Assembly: GCA_002496385.1 (NCBI GenBank)
Contig: DAJR01000007.1
Span: forward strand, 1-16,566
Direction: 5' to 3'
Source of the DNA: Methanomassiliicoccales archaeon UBA147
Lineage (GTDB): Archaea; Thermoplasmatota; Thermoplasmata; SG8-5
Length of the DNA stretch: 16,566 nucleotides
The notes below the pieces were generated by a model. That model made no database searches, had not been told where the DNA came from, and was given only the letters and a program-made list of their open reading frames with translations. Positions 6,402-13,575 of this stretch are shown in pieces. Position 1 is the first letter of the stretch, and each line of letters opens with the position of its first letter. A program made the translations under genes and the position numbers.

Positions 6402-7319
6402 ATGGGCGTCCGCCATCCTGTCAAAGCCAGATACTCGCACAGTTCCGACGGGCTGCTGCTGGTTGCCGCAGCCATATGGGGGTTCGCATTCGTGGCCCAG
6501 CGCATGGGCATGGAGCATGTCGGCCCCTTCACCTTCAACGGGATAAGGTTCGCCCTCGGTGCCGCCATCTTATTGCCAATCATTTGGTGGCTTGGGAGAA
6601 CTAAGAAACCGAAGCCTGGAAAAATTGCTTTGGGCGGCGGGCTGGCAGCCGGCCTGCTTCTCTTCATGGGCGCCTCGCTCCAGCAGATTGGCCTGGTGAC
6701 GACCACTGCCGGAAACGCCGGTTTCATAACCGGCCTCTACATCATCCTGGTCCCGATGTTCGGATTGTTCCTCGGGACGAGGACCGGTCCCGGCACAGCG
6801 GCCGGCGCGGTCCTGGCATTCACCGGCCTGTATCTGCTGAGTGTGAGAGACGGATTTCATATGTCCAGCGGTGATTTTCTTGTATTCATCGGCGCTTTCT
6901 TTTGGGCAGGCCATGTGCTGCTGATAGGCCGCCTGGCCCGCAGAACCGACACGCTGAAGCTGGCGGCCGTCCAGTTCTCGGTCTGCGCAGCGCTGAGCAT
7001 GGGATTCGCCATCGCTCTGGAGACCATCACCGCCGAAGGCATCCTGGCAGCAGCAGTTCCCATTCTGTACGGCGGCCTGATATCGGTTGGCATCGCCTAC
7101 ACCCTGCAGATAGCCGGGCAAAAGAGGGCGCGTCCCTCCCATGCTGCCATCATCCTGAGCCTGGAAGCGGTTTTCGCCGCGCTCGGCGGTTGGCTCATCC
7201 TGGGCGAATCGCTGACGCCCAGAAGCCTCGCGGGCGCCGCCCTGATGCTTGCAGGGATGGTAATCTCTCAGGTATGGTTGCGCACCAAGGGCTCTGCTTG
7301 GAAAATGCATAACATTTAA
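6402..7319 (+). CDS. EamA/DMT-family transporter
   Basis: A 305-residue inner-membrane protein of the drug/metabolite transporter superfamily. It is built of two EamA repeats with about ten membrane segments. The first repeat starts with LLLVAAAIWGFAFVAQRMG, the family's opening helix with its conserved Trp-Gly. The repeat boundary is near residue 155. The second repeat ends with the typical E-alvFaalggWLiLGEsLtprslaGaaLmlaGm signature (258-287). Family members export amino acids, nucleobases or metabolites; the substrate cannot be read from sequence. An ATG three codons upstream (6393) is in frame but too close to box A. Interestingly, fhs has the same arrangement: a spurious upstream ATG followed by CCC-CC(C/T)-ATG. 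The C-terminus (KMHNI) is short and cytoplasmic by prediction. Confidence 0.93.
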   Translation: MGVRHPVKARYSHSSDGLLLVAAAIWGFAFVAQRMGMEHVGPFTFNGIRFALGAAILLPIIWWLGRTKKPKPGKIALGGGLAAGLLLFMGASLQQIGLVTTTAGNAGFITGLYIILVPMFGLFLGTRTGPGTAAGAVLAFTGLYLLSVRDGFHMSSGDFLVFIGAFFWAGHVLLIGRLARRTDTLKLAAVQFSVCAALSMGFAIALETITAEGILAAAVPILYGGLISVGIAYTLQIAGQKRARPSHAAIILSLEAVFAALGGWLILGESLTPRSLAGAALMLAGMVISQVWLRTKGSAWKMHNI

Positions 7320-7322
7320 TAT
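7315..7322 (+). promoter_or_regulatory. TATA box for the 72-residue protein gene
   Basis: TTTAATAT overlaps the stop codon of the transporter gene. Its centre is 33.5 nt before ATG 7352 and 27.5 nt before an in-frame TTG at 7346, so transcription likely starts at about 7345-7346. Confidence 0.45.
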
Positions 7323-7351
7323 CTCTCGGGCGAATTACCGTCGGGTTGAAA

Positions 7352-7570
7352 ATGAAGCTTTATCTGAAACTGTATTTCAACAGCGACGGTATGCCCACGC
7401 TCGAGATAATCAAAAGAGCCAGAAAAATGGGGTTCCGCCCCAGCGTCGGTTATTACGATTTCATGATTGATTTCGACACGCCTGACCAGTACACGAGGAT
7501 TCTCGGGGAACTGCACGAGATGCTGAAAGGCACCAAGGCCCTTTACACGGTCATGACCAGGGAAGACTGA
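7352..7570 (+). CDS. Small conserved-looking protein, possible ferredoxin-like alpha/beta fold
   Basis: A 72-residue soluble protein starting MKLYLKLYFNSDG. The predicted order is strand (KLYLKLYF), helix (MPTLEIIKRARKMGF), strand pair (PSVGYYDFMIDF), helix (DQYTRILGELHEMLKG) and strand (ALYTVMTRE). That beta-alpha-beta-beta-alpha-beta order is that of ACT/ferredoxin-like domains, which often bind small ligands or dimerise. No cysteine or metal site is present, so it is not an iron-sulfur protein. No family name can be given with confidence. ATG 7352 is chosen over TTG 7346 because a leaderless TTG would be unusual; the 6-nt leader has no Shine-Dalgarno. It lies between two genes with their own promoters and appears monocistronic. 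Confidence 0.68.
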   Translation: MKLYLKLYFNSDGMPTLEIIKRARKMGFRPSVGYYDFMIDFDTPDQYTRILGELHEMLKGTKALYTVMTRED

Positions 7571-7577
7571 GCAGCCA

Positions 7578-7588
7578 ATATTTATTTA
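7578..7588 (+). promoter_or_regulatory. TATA box for the GNAT gene
   Basis: ATATTTATTTA is centred 26-29 nt before ATG 7611, consistent with a leaderless mRNA. Confidence 0.6.
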
Positions 7589-7610
7589 CAGGCTCGGTTA
7601 TGAGGCCAGC

Positions 7611-8546
7611 ATGCAGTTCAAGTTCTACGACGATGTGGACCCGGAGCAGGTCAACCAGATAAATCTGATTTGCCACAATGAGCCAGCCGACGAGAGAACT
7701 CTGGCCGGAATCAGGAAGTCGGATCCGTTCTGCTCGCCCTGGTTCAGGATGTATGCCGTCGAGGGCGAAAGAATCATCGCACAGGTGGGCGCGCAATACC
7801 CCCGGATCGAAACGGCCGAGGGAGAAGCAAAAGCAGGCTTCATCGAAGCGGTTGCCGGAACTCCGAGCTTCGCCAGGAAAGGCTATGCGAAGGCGCTCAT
7901 GAAAAAGGTGCACGAACAAATGCGGGACGACGGCGTCGACATATTCGCGCTCACGACCAGCAGGATACTGGTGGCGTACGACATGTACCCCAAGCTCGGC
8001 TATCACGATATCATGGGGTTCAATTGGGGGCTCAAGCGCGGGGCGAAATACCCGAAGGGGGATGTGAAGGTCAAGGTCGCGAGGCATCTGCCGACCGGCG
8101 GAGACAAGCTTTTCAGGGAGCTGGCGCAAGGAAATCTTGGCTTTGTCCGCAGACCAAACAGCTATCCCGAGAAGAAATGCAGCTGGGGTGCGCATTACAC
8201 GAAGGCCGTGTCTTTCTCCAGGGAGGGCGAGCCCATCGGGTATGCGCTGGTCAGACTGATGGAAGATTTCCTGAACGTGAGGGAACTGGTGTGCCCGGAC
8301 CTGGCTGACATGGCACCCTGCCTCAGAGCCCTGGAGAACAGGTTCCCGAGAAAGCAGGTCAGCCGCTCCATCTCGGGCAGGGATTCCATATCGCAGAGGT
8401 TCAGGGACCACGGCTTCGCGGAAGGAGAATCCTGGGGCATGTTCATGGCGATGGATGCGAAAGGCAAGCTGAGCCGGAAGCAGGTCAAAAACATGCTGGG
8501 CCTGGGCAGGGACAGGTTCCAGATGTTCGCGCTTGACACATACTGA
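7611..8546 (+). CDS. GNAT-family N-acetyltransferase, probably two-domain (Eis-like)
   Basis: A 311-residue soluble protein. The N-terminal half (about 1-140) is a GNAT domain. A beta-4 strand (AGFIEAVAGT, 76-84) leads into the acetyl-CoA pyrophosphate loop FARKGYAKALM (87-97), a variant of Q/RxxGxG/A, and motif B is VAYDMYPKLGYHDI (121-134). The C-terminal half (about 150-311) has a further alpha/beta pattern (IGYALVRLMEDFLNVRELV...LRALENRF) resembling a second degenerate GNAT domain, as in Eis-type acetyltransferases, but is shorter than full Eis (about 400) and lacks an obvious sterol-carrier-like tail. The reaction should be acetyl transfer from acetyl-CoA to an amine; the acceptor is unknown. 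ATG 7611 follows box A at leaderless distance. Confidence 0.88.
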   Translation: MQFKFYDDVDPEQVNQINLICHNEPADERTLAGIRKSDPFCSPWFRMYAVEGERIIAQVGAQYPRIETAEGEAKAGFIEAVAGTPSFARKGYAKALMKKVHEQMRDDGVDIFALTTSRILVAYDMYPKLGYHDIMGFNWGLKRGAKYPKGDVKVKVARHLPTGGDKLFRELAQGNLGFVRRPNSYPEKKCSWGAHYTKAVSFSREGEPIGYALVRLMEDFLNVRELVCPDLADMAPCLRALENRFPRKQVSRSISGRDSISQRFRDHGFAEGESWGMFMAMDAKGKLSRKQVKNMLGLGRDRFQMFALDTY

Positions 8547-8605
8547 TTTCGATCACTGAGCACAAACACGGACATGCAGACGCAACATGGCTTCCCGATT
8601 CAGAA

Positions 8606-8615
8606 ACCCTTTTAC
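8606..8615 (+). promoter_or_regulatory. TATA box for the STAND ATPase operon
   Basis: AACCCTTTTACC is a weaker, T-rich box A centred about 27.5 nt before ATG 8639. It is the only promoter-like site seen upstream of the three overlapping genes. Confidence 0.45.
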
Positions 8616-8638
8616 CCACACATGTCATCATTGTCCCG

Positions 8639-11600
8639 ATGGAAGAATTTGCGTTGCGTCAGCCGGAGATGGTGGGGCGCGCGGAGGAACTGGCCGATAT
8701 GCGGACCTTGCTTGATGATGCCGTCGCATCCCGCGGCAGAACAGTATTCATCGCCGGCGAAGCCGGAATCGGCAAGACAAGGCTGGTCACCGAGCTTCTG
8801 GGATGCGCCGGGGATATGGGGTGCGACATTGTGCGTGGCTGGTGCCTGGCAGAGAGCATGGAGCCGCTCATGCCCGTTAGGGAGGCGCTGAGGGACGCCG
8901 GCATGCTCCATTTGGTCTCCGGGCACCCGCCGCCCCTGGTCGTGTCGTCGTACCTGATGAACGATGCAGGGATGCTCATAGCTAAGGCGGAGAGGGGGGA
9001 ATCCGGCATCGATCCGGACATATTCGCCGGCATGCTCCAGGCGGTCGGAAACTTCGTCAAGGACTCGTTCGAGATGATGAGCGGGCAAGGCAACGCGAAC
9101 CTGAACTCGCTGGGCTATGGGAACTACACTATACTGCTCCAAACCGCCGGAAGGCTCACCCTGGCAACGGTTACAGAGGGGGAGAGGAGCGAGTTCCTCA
9201 TGGAGGACATGAGGTCTTTGCTGGCAGAGATCGGGTCGTCTTTCGATGATTGGAAGGGCAACATGGCCGCGGCGGAGCCGGCCAGACCGAAGGTCTCATG
9301 GTTCTTGGAATCCGGCAAGTACGACGGGAAATTTCTGGCAGACGACCCCAAGCTGAAGCGTGAGAACCTTTTTGACAGCGTCCTGCTCGGGCTGCGCAGG
9401 GCATCCGCGGAGAAGCCACTCGTGATTTTTCTGGACGACCTGCAGTGGGCAGACCCGACTACGCTGAACCTGCTCCATTATCTTTCAAGGAACACGAGGC
9501 AAAACAGAGTGCTCATCGTGGGAACCTACAGGCCCGAGGACCTGTTCCGACCGCAAGGTGAGAGCCCGCATCCGCTAAGCCTATCCATGCAGAACATGAG
9601 CCGGGAGGGTTTGTTCACTGAAATCCAACTGCACAGACTTGACGCTGCGAGCACACATGAGATGATCGGGGATGTGCTCGGCCTTCATGCATTTGACGAG
9701 ACCTTCTTCAGCAGGGTATTCACCGAAACCGAGGGCAGCCCTTTCTTCGTGATCGAAGTGCTCAGACTGCTTGCCGGGAACAAGACAATGATTAGGGGGA
9801 ATGACGAGAAATGGGTGCTTGCCGGGAGCATGGTCGGGTTGGATATACCCTCCAAGGTGTATGACGTGGTGAAACGGCGCTTGGACAAGCTCAGTGAGGA
9901 GCAGAGGGACATGCTCGAATGCGCCAGCGTAGTCGGGGAGGAGTTCCGCTCCGAACTGGTGGAGAGGGCTGCGGGAATCAACAGGATCCGGTTGCTGAAA
10001 CAACTTAACGACATCGAGAAGATGCACAGGCTCGTGCGCTTCGAGAGGGACAGGTACAGGTTCGAACATGCAAAGATTAGAGAGGTGCTATACAGCGGGA
10101 TAGGGGAGGAGCTGCGCAGGGAGTACCACAGGACGATCGCGGATGCGATCGGGGAGATGAACAGGAACACGCCCGGAGAGGCGCTGGCAGACCTCGCATA
10201 CCATTATCACATGGCCGGGGACCCGAGGGCGGTCGATTACCTGGTCATGGCCGGGGACGACGCCCGTGCGCGCTATGCGAACGAAGAGGCGGTCCGCTTC
10301 TACCAGACCGCGCTTCCCGATGCCGCTGATTCTGCGAGACAGCGCATCCTGGAGAGCCTGGCTGACGTGCACATGCTGACCGCTGATTACGGCAAGGCCC
10401 TCGACTGCCTCGGGAAAGCGCACGCACTGGCTGAGGGTGCGAATGACAGTGCGTCAGTCGGAAGGGTGCTGCGCAAGACCGGCGAGACCCATGAAAAGAT
10501 GGGAAACTTCGATATGGCACTGGAAGCGCTCGGCCGGGCCAAGGCATCGGAGGAAACCGAACCCCGGGAATGGGGGCGAACGCTCACCGCTGAGGGCTCC
10601 GCATTCTGGCGAAAGGGTGACTATGCCAGCGCAATGGCCAGGTTTCGAGAGGCTATTGCATTCCTGGAGAAGGTCGGGGGCGCGGACGAGGAGAGAGCCA
10701 ACGCACTGCGGATGATAGGCAACATCCACATCAGCCTCGGGGAGAAGGACGAGGCGCTTGAGTGCTCCGAGAGGAGCCTGGAACTGATGGAGAGCATCGG
10801 CAACCAGTACGGCATATCTTCCGCCTTGAACAATATCGGCATAGTATACCGAAACATGGGGAATCTCGATCGCGCGCTGGAATGCTACGCCAGGAGCCTT
10901 GAGATTCGGAACAAGATGCGTGAGAAGCGCGGCATCGCCTTCTCCCTGATCAACATGGGGAATCTGTATTGGGACAAGGGGGACCTCGATTCTGCGCTCG
11001 GCCACTACATGCGCAGCCTGGGCATCCTGGAGGCCATCCAGGACAAGCACGGCCTCGGACTCGCACTCAACAATGCCGGATTGGTTCACACGGCAAGGGG
11101 AGACCTGGACCTGGCGCTGAAACACTTCGCGCGCTGCCACGCGATAAAGGAATCCATAGGGGACAAGGAGGGGATGGCTATGGTCCTCAGGGACATAGGT
11201 ATGGCAGAGATGGACCGCGGCAACCTGGTCGGGTCCGTGGATGCGCTCAACCGAAGCCTGAATATTTGCGAGGAACTCGGGGACAGGCGTCGCCAAGTGC
11301 ATGCGCTGTGCGGTCTGGCACGCGCAGCAGTTGCGTCCGGGGATGTCGAGGCGGCCCTTGCCCGAAGCAGAATGGCCCTGGCCATCTCGCGCGAGCTCGA
11401 TCTTTCCAGGGAGGTGGGCATGTGCCATCGGACCCTGGGGGTCGCATTCATGGAGTCGGGAGACAAGGATTCCGCTGAGTCGGAGTTCAACAAAGCGATG
11501 AAAATCCTCGGTGAGGTGGGGGAGAAAGTGGAACTAGCCGAGCTCCTCTTCGAGCAGGCAGCGTTACTTGCCGCCACCGGAAGGCAGGCCGATGCCATGA

Positions 11601-11689
11601 AGAGCCTGGAGCGAGCCAAGGCGATGTTCATGGACATGGGAATGCGCAAACGGGCTGACAGATGTGCGCGGGCGATGGGGGGAACATGA
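8639..11689 (+). CDS. STAND-type AAA ATPase with C-terminal TPR array
   Basis: A 1016-residue cytosolic signalling-type ATPase. Residues 8-50 begin an AAA_16-like module (MVGRAEEL, then Walker A GEAGIGKT at 40-47). Walker B is LVIFLDDLQWAD (261-272), followed by a sensor-like VGTYRPED (294-301). A winged-helix-like part spans about 400-500. Between the Walker motifs lie about 215 residues, far more than usual, including an extra domain at about 127-208. From about 530 to 1000 the protein is TPR. The repeat glycines G701, G741, G781, G821, G861, G901, G941 and G981 are exactly 40 residues apart, the long TPR spacing of LGN/kinesin-light-chain-type repeats. No DNA-binding or enzymatic effector domain is visible, so it may act by oligomerising or scaffolding. 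It overlaps the PhzF gene by 4 nt. A regulatory or defence role is inference. Confidence 0.9.
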   Translation: MEEFALRQPEMVGRAEELADMRTLLDDAVASRGRTVFIAGEAGIGKTRLVTELLGCAGDMGCDIVRGWCLAESMEPLMPVREALRDAGMLHLVSGHPPPLVVSSYLMNDAGMLIAKAERGESGIDPDIFAGMLQAVGNFVKDSFEMMSGQGNANLNSLGYGNYTILLQTAGRLTLATVTEGERSEFLMEDMRSLLAEIGSSFDDWKGNMAAAEPARPKVSWFLESGKYDGKFLADDPKLKRENLFDSVLLGLRRASAEKPLVIFLDDLQWADPTTLNLLHYLSRNTRQNRVLIVGTYRPEDLFRPQGESPHPLSLSMQNMSREGLFTEIQLHRLDAASTHEMIGDVLGLHAFDETFFSRVFTETEGSPFFVIEVLRLLAGNKTMIRGNDEKWVLAGSMVGLDIPSKVYDVVKRRLDKLSEEQRDMLECASVVGEEFRSELVERAAGINRIRLLKQLNDIEKMHRLVRFERDRYRFEHAKIREVLYSGIGEELRREYHRTIADAIGEMNRNTPGEALADLAYHYHMAGDPRAVDYLVMAGDDARARYANEEAVRFYQTALPDAADSARQRILESLADVHMLTADYGKALDCLGKAHALAEGANDSASVGRVLRKTGETHEKMGNFDMALEALGRAKASEETEPREWGRTLTAEGSAFWRKGDYASAMARFREAIAFLEKVGGADEERANALRMIGNIHISLGEKDEALECSERSLELMESIGNQYGISSALNNIGIVYRNMGNLDRALECYARSLEIRNKMREKRGIAFSLINMGNLYWDKGDLDSALGHYMRSLGILEAIQDKHGLGLALNNAGLVHTARGDLDLALKHFARCHAIKESIGDKEGMAMVLRDIGMAEMDRGNLVGSVDALNRSLNICEELGDRRRQVHALCGLARAAVASGDVEAALARSRMALAISRELDLSREVGMCHRTLGVAFMESGDKDSAESEFNKAMKILGEVGEKVELAELLFEQAALLAATGRQADAMKSLERAKAMFMDMGMRKRADRCARAMGGT

Positions 11690-12492
11690 AGCTCTACCAA
11701 GTAGATTCGTTCACAAGCCAGATGTTCAAGGGTAACCCTGCCGGCGTCTGCATCCTGACCCAGGACATCCCCGAGGAGGCGATGCGGGCCATAGCCATGG
11801 AGATGAACCTCTCGGAAACCGCATTCGTGCGGCAGGAGGGTCTTGAGCATAGTCTGCGCTGGTTCACGCCCACACATGAGGTGGCGTTATGCGGCCACGC
11901 GACCCTGGCGGCCGCCCACGTGATGTTCCGCGAGCTCGGGTTCAAGGGCATGGAGATAAAGTTCCGCACCAAGAGCGGACTCCTCACAGCCAGAAAATCC
12001 TCGGGCGGCATCACGCTGGATTTCCCGGTCGGCAACCCGGAGCCCGCCGAACTGCCCGGTGCAATATTCGATTCACTCGGCATCTCCCGCGACAGCATCG
12101 AAGCAACCCTATTCTGCAGGACCAGGAACAAGTTCCTGGTGCATCTGAAGGACCCCGCCCAGATTCCAAAAATATCGCCCGATTTCGGCAAGATGCTGGA
12201 GTATCAGCCTGCCGAATTAATAGGCCTCATCATAACCGCAAAGGGAGAAAAACATGACTTCATATCCAGATTTTTCGCGCCTTGGGTCGGTGTGAACGAG
12301 GACCCTGTCACCGGCTCATCCCACACGGTATTGGCTCCGTATTGGGGCAAGCTCCTTGGAAAGACCAAATTGACGGCGCACCAGGCCTCGAAGAGGGGCG
12401 GCGAGATGACTGTGGAACTGAAAGACGACCGCGTGTTCCTCACGGGGAACGCGGTGACGGTGTTCGGGACGGAGCTGAATATCACATGCTAG
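11686..12492 (+). CDS. PhzF-family epimerase/isomerase
   Basis: A 268-residue protein of the PhzF/diaminopimelate-epimerase-like fold, of usual or slightly short length. MKLYQVDSFT and FKGNPAGVC (14-22) open the first half, with the general acid/base Glu44 in LSETAFV. ALCGHATLAAAHV begins the helix that binds substrate, and GVNEDPVTGSSHTVLAPYW is the paired motif in the second half. The family catalyses proton-transfer isomerisations (trans-2,3-dihydro-3-hydroxyanthranilate in phenazine synthesis), but most archaeal members have unknown substrates and no phenazine genes are nearby. The start ATG 11686 overlaps the STAND stop in ATGA and follows a G-run (11675-11682) that can act as SD. An in-frame ATG at 11662 would lie inside the ATPase gene and adds nothing conserved. 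Confidence 0.93.
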   Translation: MKLYQVDSFTSQMFKGNPAGVCILTQDIPEEAMRAIAMEMNLSETAFVRQEGLEHSLRWFTPTHEVALCGHATLAAAHVMFRELGFKGMEIKFRTKSGLLTARKSSGGITLDFPVGNPEPAELPGAIFDSLGISRDSIEATLFCRTRNKFLVHLKDPAQIPKISPDFGKMLEYQPAELIGLIITAKGEKHDFISRFFAPWVGVNEDPVTGSSHTVLAPYWGKLLGKTKLTAHQASKRGGEMTVELKDDRVFLTGNAVTVFGTELNITC

Positions 12493-12731
12493 AGGAGCTG
12501 TGCTGCTGCACGATAATATTCGTCATCGTCATTGTGATATTTCTCAGAATGTTCGGCAGGGCCGTGATAATCCGCCCGCGCCAAGCTCCGCAACAGCCAT
12601 ACTATCCCCCGCCCCCGCAACAACCCCAGTATCCGCCGCAGGCCGATGATATCGTCATGACCAAATGCCAGTACTGCGGAAGGATGTACGACGAGCGGCT
12701 GCCGGGATGCCCGGGGTGCGGCGGGGCATGA
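12486..12731 (+). CDS. Small single-pass membrane protein with C-terminal zinc ribbon
   Basis: An 81-residue protein encoded from an ATG inside the end of the PhzF gene (7-nt overlap, ATGCTAG). It starts with MLEELCCC and has one membrane helix (about 8-23, TIIFVIVIVIFLRMF). A Pro/Gln/Tyr-rich linker (32-53, with a PPPPQQPQYPP stretch) leads to a compact zinc ribbon with CQYC at 61-64 and CPGC at 75-78. Membrane anchor, low-complexity linker and zinc ribbon is a common architecture in archaea, usually of unknown function, perhaps a protein-interaction tether. The run of three cysteines at the membrane face (6-8) is unusual. Coupling to the ATPase-PhzF operon suggests a shared regulon rather than a known pathway. 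Confidence 0.8.
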   Translation: MLEELCCCTIIFVIVIVIFLRMFGRAVIIRPRQAPQQPYYPPPPQQPQYPPQADDIVMTKCQYCGRMYDERLPGCPGCGGA

Positions 12732-12744
12732 TAAGGACGCCCAA

Positions 12745-13272
12745 TCACCATTTCATCGTGTAAGTCGCCTTTCTGTCCTTGGCCACCCTGCTCGTGTCCA
12801 CCTCGATGGTTCCCTTGGTCTTGGTCAGGTCGAAGATTCCCTGGAGCATCCCGTGCCAGTATTTGCACTGGACCTCCTTCAGCTCGCGGTTGGCCAAAGT
12901 AACTATTGCCCCGCTCTCGGTGTATTCGACATTCAGTTTCACCGAGTTGTTAACTTTTGGAACGGATTCCATCAGCTTGTCCAGAAGCTTGTTCGGAGGG
13001 AGAAAGAGCGTGAAATACCTTTTCGCCCCGATGTTCTGCAGCGAGAACCTCCCCGCCTGGTACAGCTCCTCGGCGCCGTATTTGGCCAGAATGTAATCCA
13101 TGCACGCCACGGCATAGCCTGCGGGGTATTCCAGCTCGTCAACGATATCCAAGATCTTGAAATCCAGCTTGCCGTTCATCTCCTCCAGTCCGGCCTGGCC
13201 GTATTTCTTCTTCATGAAGTCCCTGAAACTCAGCAATACCTGTCCGTTGATGTATTCCCCTGATCCTGCCAT
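12745..13272 (-). CDS. Uncharacterised protein, possible H-NOX/V4R-like (DUF2378-type) sensor domain
   Basis: A 175-residue soluble protein. INGQVLLSFRDFMKKKYGQAGLEEM (8-32) resembles the N-terminal helix of heme-NO-binding-like domains. LEYPAGYAVACMDYILAKYGAEELYQAGRFS (47-77) and a C-terminal strand ending YTMKW fit the same broad superfamily. No proximal His in an H-NOX heme motif and no V4R cysteines are seen, so heme or metal binding is doubtful. The assignment rests on pattern resemblance only. The frame is open up to 13524, but ATG 13272 is chosen: GGAGGG (13278-13283) ends 5 nt before it, and box A at 13304-13313 lies 36 nt away, giving a 10-11-nt leader. It is convergent with the zinc-ribbon gene. 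Confidence 0.72.
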   Translation of the reverse strand: MAGSGEYINGQVLLSFRDFMKKKYGQAGLEEMNGKLDFKILDIVDELEYPAGYAVACMDYILAKYGAEELYQAGRFSLQNIGAKRYFTLFLPPNKLLDKLMESVPKVNNSVKLNVEYTESGAIVTLANRELKEVQCKYWHGMLQGIFDLTKTKGTIEVDTSRVAKDRKATYTMKW

Positions 13273-13313
13273 GTTCGCCCTCCGGACGAGGACTGAATAT
13301 CCGGTTAATAATT
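13273..13313 (-). promoter_or_regulatory. Promoter and Shine-Dalgarno deciding the start of the H-NOX/V4R-like gene
   Basis: The minus-strand AATTATTAACC (13304-13313) is box A. The predicted mRNA starts at about 13282 and its 10-11-nt leader consists of GGAGGG plus CGAAC before the ATG. This argues against the long upstream extension of the frame. Confidence 0.6.
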
Positions 13314-13336
13314 GTTGCGGGGGGAGGTACATCATA

Positions 13337-13359
13337 CGCCATATACTTTTTCCACCTGA
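13337..13359 (-). repeat. Short dispersed repeat, copy 1
   Basis: On the plus strand CGCCATATAC (13337-13346), then TTTTTCCACCTGA. On the minus strand this reads AGGTGG-AAAAA-GTATATGGCG. It matches copies at 15085-15108 and 15499-15520, but is one base shorter in the middle, which destroys the start codon found in copy 2. Confidence 0.7.
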
Positions 13360-13401
13360 AAGATTCATGATGTTGGCCGGGTGCCCGTGCCCAGTTGTTT
13401 C

Positions 13402-13462
13402 CAGAATGCAATGCGAAGCTAGAGAGAAACGTCTCCATGCCAGAGATTCCAATCGGAAAACA
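13402..13462 (+). repeat. 61-nt direct repeat, left copy
   Basis: This stretch begins CAGAATGCAATGCGAAGC and its first 30 bases are identical to 15528-15557. Over the full 61 nt there are 5 mismatches by eye. It lies in the 303-bp gene-free gap 13273-13575, which otherwise holds short repeat copy 1 and the promoters of the two flanking genes. It does not fold into a recognisable tRNA. Confidence 0.85.
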
Positions 13463-13536
13463 TTGGATACAGAATGATGCGGGAAAGTTTTCCGACCCGG
13501 TCGAGTTCTCCGAAATTCTGACATGTCAAAAATACT

Positions 13537-13572
13537 CTATTATACCATCCCATCTAATCTCTTCCTGGTGAT
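13537..13572 (+). promoter_or_regulatory. Promoter and SD deciding a TTG start
   Basis: TATTATA (13538-13544) is centred 35 nt before TTG 13576. The predicted start of transcription at 13567 gives a 9-nt leader beginning with GGTGAT (13567-13572), a full match to part of the anti-SD complement AGGAGGTGATCC. Spacing to TTG 13576 is optimal; to ATG 13585 it is 9 nt too long. Confidence 0.55.
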
Positions 13573-13575
13573 TCA

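Noticed and set aside
11662..11685. Earlier ATG for the PhzF protein
   Set aside because: It adds eight residues with no family similarity and lies deeper inside the ATPase gene; MKLYQVDSFT at 11686 is the typical PhzF N-terminus and makes the classic ATGA overlap.
13273..13524. N-terminal extension of the minus-strand gene ending at 12745
   Set aside because: The extension runs through the 61-nt repeat and short repeat, reads as low-complexity Arg/Ser-rich peptide, and an internal ATG has a clear SD and promoter.
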